This document shows, one piece after another, positions 1-9,710 of a stretch of DNA of 64,000 bases. Positions within the stretch are counted from its first letter, which is position 1. The number at the start of each line of letters is the position of its first letter. The position numbers and the translations under genes are program-made. The stretch covers positions 131,501 through 195,500 of the forward strand of contig NC_134383.1 in the NCBI RefSeq assembly GCF_035582795.1. The letters run 5' to 3'. A model generated the notes under the pieces. That model did not search any database and was not told the DNA's origin. It saw only the letters and a list, made by a program, of their open reading frames with translations. Origin of the DNA: Mycteria americana. Its lineage: Eukaryota; Chordata; Aves; Ciconiiformes; Ciconiidae.

Positions 1-821
1 CCAGACTGGGGCTTTCACACCGTGAACGCTGCGACATTACTGGGACAAAACGCCCATTTCCCTGAGCAGAGGAAATCTCGATTTCCCATCTTTATTACGG
101 GCAAGTTGAGCACTGCGGGAAGGTGTATAATCAAGGGGCTTCACTGTGTGTCGTACAGCGGACCAGCCTCTGCTAGCTGGCGCCCTTCCCTAGACCTGCA
201 GAGCAGCCGCTGAGGCCATGCTTTCCTGGGCAAGCCACTGCATGCCCCCCTGAGCCAAGGCGAGGGGCGAAGCAGCGGGAGAAGGAGCAGAAGACGTCCG
301 CAGGTCACTGAGGTTAAAGCAGCCAGGAAGACGCCGAGGCGGAGGGTGATGGTCACGCGGACCAGGCCCGTGCATTTCATCTCAGGTGTCTTCAAAGTCT
401 TGCACAGCTCCAAAGAGGTGCCTGGATCTGGGGAGATTTCTAGTAAGGGTGTCCCTTGGCACAGAGCTTTCCCCGGCCTTTCAGAGCGCCTGAGACAAGG
501 ATGGCCGTGGGCAAGAGCCCTGGAGATTACAGGGAAGACCTATAGACATTCTGGATCTTCTCCGGTACAGACCAAAGGAACATGGACCCTCCAAACCGTA
601 CTTTAAAAATCAACTTACAGCACTCAAAAAAAGATGATAAAGCTAGATGCTAATCTTTACATCAATTAGGTCTCTCTATGCCTGGAGCTCATTTGCCTTG
701 CAAATAACCTATTGTTACATGCTGGGTCCCTCCCTACTCACTTAAATGACTAACTCCACCCCAAAAAAGAAGAACTTTTGCTGAAACTGCTGGAGGAGAG
801 ACGGATCCTGCCCGTGAAACC
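1..821. other. Upstream region and presumed promoter/5' UTR of CXCR5
   Basis: No coding exon is recognisable. The last 250 bases before the CXCR5 start are AT-richer than the surroundings and hold an octamer-like palindrome at 691-705 (separate entry). I see no convincing TATA box close to the start codon. This agrees with the TATA-less promoter described for human CXCR5 (BLR1), but the transcription start cannot be placed from sequence alone. Short open frames here, such as 141-413 on the - strand, match nothing I know. Confidence 0.5.
685..705 (+). promoter_or_regulatory. Octamer-like palindrome upstream of CXCR5
   Basis: ATTTGC-CTT-GCAAAT is a perfect 6-3-6 inverted repeat at 691-705, about 117 bases before the start codon. 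Each arm resembles one half of the Oct factor octamer ATTTGCAT/ATGCAAAT. Human CXCR5 (BLR1) is known to be driven by Oct-2/Bob1 and NF-kappaB, so a POU-factor site is plausible. Neither arm is a full octamer; TTGCAAAT is also C/EBP-like. Confidence 0.4.
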
Positions 822-860
822 ATGGGGCCTGTCAGCTACTCATCAGAGACCTACGACTTG
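822..860 (+). CDS. CXCR5: CXCR5 coding exon 1 (extracellular N-terminus)
   Basis: The exon encodes 13 residues, MGPVSYSSETYDL, and is too short to stand out as an open frame. The start has a strong Kozak context (A at -3, G at +4). It ends at a consensus donor, TTG|GTGAGT, in phase 0. That matches the frame of the acceptor at 6,493/6,494, so the joined N-terminus continues directly with SQVELSGYYEAEN. The two tyrosines beside acidic residues (Y6 and Y11) suit the sulfated, ligand-binding N-terminus of chemokine receptors. Human CXCR5 likewise keeps only the first residues in its first exon, with a divergent sequence. The assignment rests on splice logic and position because the peptide itself is poorly conserved. 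Confidence 0.8.
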
Positions 861-3800
861 GTGAGTCAAGCCTGGCTTTGCTTGTTTGAGAAGGTAACGG
901 GGAGAGCAGGTAGAGCTGGGGTGGGCTGAAAGACCTGGTTTCTCTCTGTCCGTCTTCTCACCCTCCTGTTGGCAGAGGGAGAGCTTGAGCGATTTCTTAT
1001 GCCGTCGCCATCAGCCCTCGCATCCCTTAAGTCCAGACTTGACCGATGAGGGGACTGCAAGCGACGGGGCCGCACTTGCGGAGAGCCGCGTAACGTGGCT
1101 GCAGCCTTTGTGATCCAAGGGTGCCAGGTATTCCCTTGGGGACGGCTGCCTAACTACTGGGACCTCGCGCGCAGATATTCTGACGAGTGCTGAGCCCGAG
1201 TGCCGTCCTTGCACAGGGACCAAGACCACGGTCGCTGCCGAAGGGCCGGGCAGCTCACTGGGAGAGCGGGGCTGCTGCAGCCCCGTCCCACGCTGCCAGC
1301 CTGTCCCACTCCCTGTTCCCTGCTGCCCTGCTCTCTGTGCAGCCATTGACACAGCGTGGGTGTAAAACATTCGTTCTGAGTCGGGCGCTTTTTGTGCCAG
1401 CTTTCGGCGGTATAAATGACTGTGCACGCAGCGCGCAAAGCCCTGGCAATCTCATCTAGTATGTCTACATAACAGGAATACCCAAGCAAACCCAATGCTA
1501 TCTCTCTGCGTGTGAAAACCCTTGGTACGATTATATCCGCTCCTACCCCTGCTTGCCTCCTCCACGGACAGGCTGCTGTAGAGTGTGCTGAAAGGGGAAT
1601 AAGCAGTATATTTACAAGAGGGGAATTTTAAAGAGGGGAAGATAAATTGCAAGTACTTCTTCTAATAGGGAGCGATGACACTGTCTATTCTGCCCCATAG
1701 TTCTCTCCCCTGCGTTTGCAAGTGAAAGAGAGCAGCTGCACCTTTTGGAGTATGTTGTGCGATCCAAGGGGAAGTCCACAGTAGCACTATCATTAGCCTG
1801 GTTTTCAAACGTTGCAGCTCAGAATTTATTTTTTAATACAGTGGCTTCTCTGCAGCAGACCTCAGTTTTTGTTTGGTTTCTCTGAAGAGAGAAACGCTGG
1901 ATTTCATTTTTACCAATTTTGCTGTCCCTCCTTTGTCCTATACACCAAGGAAGAGAGAGGAGGTGTGGGGGGCAAGCCCTACCCTCCTTGTTTTTTCTGA
2001 TTCATCCAGTATAAAAAAAGCTTTGCGAATGGTGGCCGTTTCCTTTAGAACTTTTTTGCAGAGGACACTTCTCTCCTTGACCTCTGCTGAAGTTCAGTGG
2101 CAGCGCTAATGCTGGCTGAGAGATTAAAAAACAAACTCAAAACTTTTTCATCTCCATGCTGGTTTGTTCCTCCAGCTGAACTCTCCATTGGAAATCTGTC
2201 CCACCACCAGAAAACCAGCGAAGTTGAAGCATGCTGGCAGCCCGCCTGCAGCATGTCACACGCTATAAGCAAGCGGCTGCTTGTGGCAAAAGCGCATCGT
2301 TGTTAACACAGGGGGATTAAGCAGCACTGGGATTTGTTCTTTGTATACAATACTTTCCAGAACCTTTGCTTAGTGATTTTACCTCTGCTGTGAATTATTT
2401 TAAGTTATAAAGGAGACCCCAGGTGAAGGAGGAAACTCAACTAACTTTGGGCCTGAGTGCCAGCAGTCAGGTGCCACAGCGAGAACAGCTTTATACCTTT
2501 TCTCAGACTTCCCATGGTCAGGAGTTTGTGACACCCGTTTCCCACCTCTGCCTCCTGGGAGCTTCCCAGGTTTGGCTCCCTCCCTGGAACAGGCCACAGA
2601 TCTCACACAAGCCATGCCACATTTGCTTTGGTGGTGCCGTTTGTTGCTCTCCTTATACTTGGCGCTTCTAGCAGCAACCTACCCACAGAGATTTGCAAAA
2701 AGGGCCTCGACAGTGTCCTGTCAAAGCAGCGACACAAATCTTGCCCTGTGTACTCACCAGAGAGGATCGCTTCACCAATTGAGCAAGCGTGGAAGGAAAA
2801 ATGATGAGAACATTTGCACTGAAAGGGCGTTTATCTCAGTACCGCCCAGTAAGTGCAGCGAGGGCCTCACCTAAACTTTGATACCGTACGGGACCGCTTG
2901 TCTCCACAACCTTGTGGGAAAGTAACGTGCCCAAAACGGTAATCCTGTTTCTCCATAGCAAGAAAGCTCTGCCCGCTTAACGTTCCTCAGCTGCAGACTA
3001 GAGAAACAAAAACACAGATGCAGAAAGACCACCGAGGTCTCCACCAGGTCCCCTGAGGTGCCGCAGTCCAGTTTTCATTGTAACGGGACCAATGTGACTC
3101 AAGAGCCATAAAGGCACCTGCGCTATGGTAACGTGGCATTTCCACAGGCTTTGCTCTTATTTGTGGGTTTCCCTAGTTCAGCACCCGGCGAGGGGATGAG
3201 CAGAAGCTCTGTCAGTAACTTGCACTGATGTGGGCAAGTTCAGTTTTAAGGCTTTGGGAACGAAAAGTGCTTCTCCCAGCCCTGGCACGGGCTAGAAGGG
3301 AATGACTGGCATGGAAAATCCCTAATAGCGCACAAGCTGCTTCTCTTCTGCAGCCAAATGTTTTGATCGCTGGCAGTTGTGGGGAACTGAGAAAAGCAGC
3401 TGACACGCAGAGACCGGAATAACTCCGAGATGTGAGTTAGAGGGGAAAACAGATCCCTGAACAAAGAGTACACAGGAATGGTCTTCCCAGGCATGGCCTT
3501 GACCGCTCAGTTACAGAAAAAGGCACTACTTTTATCGCCCACCCCCAAACCTGGCTGCAATTGTATTGCAGGAGACCTGTACAAATGTCCCCCTGCGTGC
3601 GCACTGTTGACTTCTCCCATCCCAGATCAGGCAGCCACCCGCTTCCAGTTCTAGAAACAGGAATCACAGCAGAGTCCCCCAGAAGCCTTGGCTTGTCACA
3701 TTCAGTGGATCTCCTGCAGCTCTAGTCCCTGCCCTTCCTCTCTCAGCCCGGACTCTGACCTTTCATCCTCTTGTATTTGTCTCCAACTCATCTCTGTCTG

Positions 3801-6493
3801 CTCCCACCCACACTCGCTGCTCTGCTCGGAGATGCACATGAGAGGACGCCTCAGACACAGCTCAGCGCACGCTTCCCCTGCCCACGGCGAGTGGCTTACA
3901 GTAAGAGCCCTACCTGCCGTCTTATCAGCAATCAGATGGTGTCTGATACTGGCGCTCAGCCTCCACACCTCCGGCTCCGAATGCAAGGTGATGCTGGAAA
4001 CCGTTCAGCAGCCAAAGCTGTTGAACGCCGCACAGGCTGCCCATCCGCTGTCATCGGTAGCACTGGTGCGGCTCCAGGCAGTGCTCCGGCACTCCGGCCA
4101 GCAAACCCCGCCATTTCCCATCATTTCCTTTTTCCCTTTAAAGCTCGAACCCTCCAACCTCTCCCCAGTGAAGTTACCCAGTCCAACACATGTTCTCTTT
4201 GGGGTTTTCAGCATGGTCACCCACGTGTCCTGAGCAGCCTGGTTTGGTCGCTGTACCAAATTGCAAAGGTTTTTGGTTTGGTTTTGGTTTTTTTCGGGGA
4301 CATTCAAGGATCTGGCCCTGGCCAACACATCACGGGTTGCTGTGCGTGTCGGTAACTCCTGACGCAGGGTCCAGGTAGGGACTAGGCAGGAAATATTTTC
4401 AAGCCAGGGAGAAAACAAACTGGGAGGGATTTGTAAAGGCTCTTGTCTTTAGCAGCAATCTCCAGTCTCCAGAATCATACCCTAAACCGGAAAAATAATT
4501 GTTCTCTGGCAATATGAATGCTTCTCCCCAAAAGCTTGCAGCCCCACCGTTACGTTAGGGGAAGACGGTCGCGTGCGCTTGAGGTTTTGGGCAGGAGGAG
4601 GACTCTCGACCCTGAGAGGACCGGCTCTCGCCTGTTCGGGAGGAAGCACCGTGGTATCACAGCACAGCGGCAGCACCACTGGGTGCAGACAGGGAATGGG
4701 AAACAGGACCATGGCAAGACCAAGAGTAACTCGGGTCAGACCAAAGTCTGTCTGGCTCGACGCTCTTTCTGGCAGTAGCCAAAGGTAGAGGCCCGGGGAA
4801 GAGGGCAAGAGCTGGGCAAGCTTATTCTGCACTTTCCTCAAGGGCTCACTCACCCTCCTACCGTCCCGCTCAGGGACCGCCTGAGCCAGGCTGCCTGCTC
4901 CACCTGTTCGGTAATGCTCCGTAGACTTCTTCCCCATCAACACGGGTGGGCTCCCCTCGGAGCCACGCAGATGGTTTCAGCAGCACAGCAGCTTGAGACG
5001 AGCGCTGCCGCTGCGATGTCTCCTCTTTACCCCAGACAGTCGCGTGCGGAGGCACCCAGCAGGTCGCCCAGGGAAGGCTGCCTGGGAGAGAAGAAACATC
5101 AGTCAACCTTCTCTAGCTAGGCACAACGCAGAACTCGAGGCTGGTCACAGTTTGGCAGCACATGAGGGGAGCAAAAACCCCCAAATCAGCTCTAAAACTG
5201 TTTAAAGCAGGGCTAGTATTTTTAGATGGGAACTTTGGCTGAGGAGGGAAGGAGCAGCAGGTGCAAACGGCTACAGCTGGCAGTGAAAGGTATGAAAGCA
5301 GCGAGCAGAGACTTCCGCTGTGGTTGGCACTGAAGTCTCAGCACTGGTCTCCAGAGAGGGTGTGGGTGGGGGAGCTCAGGGTAACTGCTGCCGAGCTCTT
5401 CCCAGTTGTCAGTAATTTCTCAGCTTGCCGCAAGCCGCCTGTGCCGCTCTTTTTCTGCCTGTCTGCATCCGAGCCCTTTGCTTTTGCGAATGCCCAGCTC
5501 CTGCAAGGTGCCTGAGGCCAGCCGGAGCGTGCCCGCCATCCGGGGTGCTCGTCCTGAGGGCGACTGCAGCTTTCCGGCACTCGGGACTTGCGCGCAGTCT
5601 CAGCCCGAATACAGGCTGCTCACCTGGCAAGGAGCTACAGCAGGCCAAGCACGAATCACTTCTGCGGTGGCTCTATTGCACTTTCCTTACCGGGTATCAG
5701 CCTGGGGTCTGAGCGGTGCTTTCAGATTCCCTTTCCTGCTCTGGCTGCAATTAATTCAGAACCGCAACATTTACCCACAGAACAGATTTCTCTCTCCAGC
5801 GTCCATCCCCATAGCTATGGCACCGTGGCGCCTCGGGCGTTCGTTCCTCCAGTCGCATTTGAACAGCTGCCCCACGCCTTTCTCTGAGGGTGTGGAAAGC
5901 GATCCCAAGCAGCACGGCTGCTGCTGTCCCCACCTCTGCCCCAGGCAGCTCTGAGGCCTCCGAGGAGGAGAGGCAGAAGGGGACAGGATCAGTGCACATA
6001 ACTTTAGGTAGAGATGTGCTCTTCGATGAATCCCACCACCTTCATACCTGACAGCAGACAGCAGGCAGGACAGGGACAGTCGGTGTCCGAAACAGGTGGA
6101 AAGATCAGGAAAGCTGGTAGAGGAGGGTTCCGTGCTGTGTGAGAAAGCAAAAGCCACCAGCAGGTAACTCGGCAAGAACCAGAAGATGAAACGGGTTATC
6201 CGTCTGGATGCCAGAACATCCCCAAATACGCTAGTTAACCATTACAGACTGAGCAGCCCTCGCTATCAGAGATCGGGACAACCCTCTCCCCGTGCTGCTG
6301 CTGCACCTCCGGGACCTGGCACCGGAGGGGCCTCCCAGGTCATCACGCTGCAGACAGGCAACACCTCCTCCTGGCGCAGGAGGGCTGCGGGACGTGGGGA
6401 TGCTCCGCTCCAGGTCTGCCAGGTGCAGCCGAGGGACTGGGCTCTCGTGTTCAGAAACTCCCCTCCGGTAACCAGACTCTCTCTGTTCCCCAG
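861..6493 (+). other. CXCR5 intron 1
   Basis: This 5.6-kb intron runs from donor GTGAGT at 861 to acceptor CTCTCTCTGTTCCCCAG ending at 6,493, which has a strong polypyrimidine tract. It contains a G/T-rich stretch at 4,268-4,303 (separate entry). I saw no exon, RNA gene or recognisable transposon in it; open frames inside lack family signatures. Confidence 0.75.
4268..4303. repeat. G/T-rich low-complexity stretch
   Basis: Irregular GGTTTT-like units inside the CXCR5 intron. No coding role is apparent. Confidence 0.6.
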
Positions 6494-7570
6494 AGCCAGG
6501 TGGAGCTGAGCGGTTACTATGAAGCCGAGAACACCACCCTTTCTTTGGAGGGCTACTTTTGCTTCAACCCAGCCTCATCCGTGGTCGGCAACCAGAGAGA
6601 CCCCTTCAGAAAGGTCTTCATGCCCCTCATCTATCTGCTGATGTTCGTGTTGGGGACTGTGGGCAATGCCCTGGTCCTGGTCATTTTAGAGAGGTTTAAG
6701 CGGTCTCGCACTACCACGGAAAACTTCCTCTTCCACCTCACCCTGGCCAACCTGGCACTGTTGCTCACCTTCCCCTTCAGTGTGGTGGAGAGCTTGGCCG
6801 GGTGGGTATTCGGGAAGTTCCTCTGCAAGATCCTCAGTGCTGTCCACAAGATCAATTTCTACTGCAGTAGCATGCTGCTGGGGTGCATCGCGGTGGATCG
6901 CTACCTGGCCATCGTCTATGCAATCCACACCTACCGCAAACGCAGAGCTCGCTCCATCCACCTCACCTGCATGGCTGTCTGGCTCTGCTCGCTGCTTTTG
7001 ACCTTACCCGATCTCATCTTTATGGAAGTCTGGACAGACGACAGCAACCGCAGCATTTGCTATTTTCCAGAGGTTGGGATCGACGGCAACAACGTCTGGC
7101 TGGCGACCCGCTTCCTCTACCACACTGTGGGCTTCTTTGTGCCCCTGCTGGTCATGGGTTACTGCTACACGGCCATCGTCCGGGCTCTGTGTCAGTCCCA
7201 GCGCCTGCAGAGGCAAAAAGCTGTCCGCGTGGCCATCCTGGTCACAGGCGTCTTCCTGCTCTGCTGGAGCCCGTACCACATCGTCATCTTCCTGAACACG
7301 CTTACCAAGCTAGAAGCCTTCACCAAGAACTGCCTCCTGGAAGACCAGCTGGACACGGCCATCATGGTGACAGAGGCCATCGGCTTCACACACTGCTGCC
7401 TCAACCCCATCCTCTACGCCTTCATCGGAGTCAAGTTCCGTAACGACTTCTTCCGGATCCTGCAGGAGCTCGGCTGCATAAGCCAGGAGACCCTGCAGGA
7501 GATCCTGGAGGTGACGAGGAAGGGCAGTGGGATCGAGTCTGACAACACCACCTCCATCTCCACTTTCTAG
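6494..7570 (+). CDS. CXCR5: CXCR5 coding exon 2 (C-X-C chemokine receptor type 5)
   Basis: Class A G-protein-coupled receptor for CXCL13, at the plasma membrane of B cells and follicular helper T cells; it guides them into lymphoid follicles. In joined numbering (371 residues; human has 372) there is an N-glycosylation site N26-T-T and tyrosines Y21 and Y22 beside acidic residues. DRYLAIV starts at D148 at the end of TM3, CWSPYH at about C270 in TM6, and NPILY at N317 in TM7. C124 and C202 are the expected TM3-ECL2 disulfide; C36 and C293 fit the second chemokine-receptor bridge. The C-terminus is Ser/Thr-rich and ends NTTSISTF, close to the human ending. CXCR5-like blocks include LVLVILER, KINFYCSS, QRQKAVRVAILVTG and SPYHIVIFL. 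I place the exon start at AGC 6,494 after CCCCAG; the GTG at 6,500 is an internal valine, not a start. Confidence 0.97.
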   Translation, partial: SQVELSGYYEAENTTLSLEGYFCFNPASSVVGNQRDPFRKVFMPLIYLLMFVLGTVGNALVLVILERFKRSRTTTENFLFHLTLANLALLLTFPFSVVESLAGWVFGKFLCKILSAVHKINFYCSSMLLGCIAVDRYLAIVYAIHTYRKRRARSIHLTCMAVWLCSLLLTLPDLIFMEVWTDDSNRSICYFPEVGIDGNNVWLATRFLYHTVGFFVPLLVMGYCYTAIVRALCQSQRLQRQKAVRVAILVTGVFLLCWSPYHIVIFLNTLTKLEAFTKNCLLEDQLDTAIMVTEAIGFTHCCLNPILYAFIGVKFRNDFFRILQELGCISQETLQEILEVTRKGSGIESDNTTSISTF

Positions 7571-8496
7571 TGGGAAAGGCTGCCTGCAGGGCAGAACTGG
7601 CCTGGGGCTTGCCTTCCCAGTGGCACACGTGCTGCGGCCTCAGTCCCAAGTTTCACAAGCGTCCCGACCACTTTCCTCACTCCTCAGGAAACTGAGGTCC
7701 GATAGCCACCAAACACCCAAATCCCACCAGATACCTTCCCTGGCTCCTTCTGGTTCTCATACCTGTAGAAATCTGTCTGGCAGCTGTTGGCGAACGCTGG
7801 CTGTCCGATGGTCACTCTGGCAGGACCAGATGAACCCAAGTGGGTTGAACCTGACATTTCCACCTCTCCCTCGAAAAACTGACTGCAGGCGTTCTGCGCA
7901 CGGAGCCAGGCACGAGACTGGAGTGCCGGGGGCAAAGAAAAAAGCGCAGCCAAGTAAACGTGGAGTCATGTCAGTGAGCGAGGACTGAGGACAAAAACTA
8001 AGCAGGTCTCCATTTCACTGGCTCAGGTTGGTAGAGACATGCCCAAAGGAAGCAGCGGGACTCAACAGCCACGGCAGCTGGAATGAGAGATGCAGGTAGG
8101 ACCGGCGGGGGATGCAGAGCTCGCTCCAATAGTGTGGGCACGCAGTGCTGGACAGCCTCTGGCTGCAATATTGCTCCTCTTGCTGTGCAACATCCCCCCC
8201 GGCCAGCCACAGCACGTTGATTTTCCCAACTTGGCTTGCGCCAGGAGGTCCTGCCACGGACTCAAAAGATTTGACTGTCGCAGATTCCTTTCCTGACATC
8301 GACTGCATCCTTTCCTGCTCACTTGGTCTGTTTTACTGCTGTTAAGAGCTCCGGTGAGTGACTGGTGAACTGAATGCCTGACTGTGCAAAAGCTTTCCTT
8401 TAAGGAAGAAAGCAGTCTGGACAGACGGCTTCTATCTTGTGCCTGAGCACAGGCGAGATGAACCACATGGCTTTGTGAGGCGGCTGTAGGTGTCAC

Positions 8497-8509
8497 TTTT
8501 TTTTTTTTT
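8497..8509. repeat. Poly-T tract
   Basis: Run of 13 T inside the probable CXCR5 3' UTR, followed by CAGC. Confidence 0.8.
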
Positions 8510-9686
8510 CAGCTAGTTGTACAGCACTTTGTGGGTTCCGAGAGCAAGCAGACCCATTGCCCCAGAGTAAGGAAAAGAGCTCATTTGCATACTTTCTGTT
8601 TGTTTTTAGCGGGCCGAGAGGGAACGTAGCGTTTTGCTTTGCACCGTGCTTTCCGATATCTTTGCTCCACCTGCATCTACAGGGCTTTCAGAGGTTTAGT
8701 GCCTCCAGGTTTACACAGAACAAACCTGGGCGCTGATCTTGCCCCAAACCACGAGTATCTGGCAACTGCTCAGATCAGGGCTGCTTGATAACAATTTGGT
8801 CCAAAATAAGAGTGGCAGCTTTCAGCCCAAACAGGCTCCTGCAGCCTGCTGCTTCCTAGTAGGTCCTGTCACAGGATAACATCGCAGCACGGGCACAGCG
8901 TTGCTCCATTACATTTCTCTTGCTAGCTAAGCAGTGCTGTGGCCTGAACTGCACGAGGGCCATACGTACCAACTGTCACTCGAGCATGACCCTGATCACG
9001 AGCGCGCTTTAAAAGCCGCTCTACCATTCACCTTGCTTTTTAAGCAAAGTCGTGACAATGTCAGTTCTCCTGCTGCAGCAGGAATTTTGTGCTAAAGTCA
9101 CTTCTGAAGTTCAACCCGCTAACAAAGGGCTCGGTTGCAGCCGAACTTCACCGTACCCAAGGGCCCCGCTAAAAAGACCAGTCATTACAGAAGGGGTCAC
9201 ATTACATCAGTCCAGCTCAGGCAGAGATCTCAATAGCTCGTTCTCAAATTGTGACTTGAGGAGAAAACTCCCCAAGCATAAGGCTTTTTATACAAAGAGC
9301 AGTCCACCATTTCCTGCAGCGCTGCATCTTCAAAGCTGAAACCTGCAGGTAATGGCGACCGTGGCTGTCCGAGCACGTACGTGCAGCGGAGGAAGAGCAG
9401 CTTTCTGAAGCCTGCCCTTGCTATCTCCACGGTCGTACTGGTGAGCAAACCCGCTGCAGATGCATTGTAAACACCTCCCCAGCCCCGGTTCTGATGGGAA
9501 CTGTGTTCCTACAAAAAAATGTTACTGAAGAAATGAACAGTCAGAGCGTAAAATTTTTACAGTGTTCACAAGGTAAAAAGAAAATCTGCATGCAAAATAA
9601 GGGTGAACAGATTATGCATCTATTGTTACTATAGTTTTTAGTACTGGTATGCTGGTAAACTTTTAGAAAGTTTTGATGTGAGCTGT

Positions 9687-9704
9687 AATAAACAGTTAAA
9701 TAAA
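9687..9704 (+). terminator. Candidate CXCR5 polyadenylation signals (two AATAAA)
   Basis: AATAAA occurs at 9,687-9,692 and again at 9,699-9,704. The next 60 bases hold GT-rich elements (GTGCTTGT, GTTGTCTG, GCGTGTC), the expected downstream element for cleavage. This is the strongest such cluster on the + strand after the CXCR5 stop. Confidence 0.55.
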
Positions 9705-9710
9705 ATACCG

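Larger units (their letters stand above)
822..9710 (+). other. CXCR5: CXCR5 transcription unit (coding part plus probable 3' UTR)
   Basis: Two coding exons, 822-860 and 6,494-7,570, join in phase 0 into 372 codons including the stop, giving a 371-residue chemokine receptor. A short first coding exon followed by one exon carrying all seven helices is the arrangement known for mammalian CXCR5. The 3' limit is inferred from AATAAA motifs near 9,690. BCL9L lies convergent downstream, as in mammals. Confidence 0.9.
7571..9710 (+). other. Probable 3' UTR of CXCR5
   Basis: This 2.1-kb stretch has no convincing coding content and runs from the stop codon to a pair of AATAAA motifs at 9,687-9,704. 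It becomes AT-rich towards the end, as 3' UTRs often do. It contains a T13 run at 8,497-8,509 and a perfect octamer, ATTTGCAT, at 8,583-8,590. The extent is inferred; a shorter UTR using a non-canonical signal is possible. Confidence 0.5.

Noticed and set aside
141-413. - strand open frame with a hydrophobic leader upstream of CXCR5
   Set aside because: Leu-rich by chance; no homology recognised and no splice or promoter context.
721-732. NF-kappaB site near the CXCR5 start (GGGTCCCTCC)
   Set aside because: It deviates from the GGGRNNYYCC pattern at the purine position; too weak to report as a site.
6500-6502. GTG as the CXCR5 translation start
   Set aside because: It is an internal valine codon. 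A strong acceptor precedes it, and a short upstream exon with a Kozak ATG and a matching phase is present.
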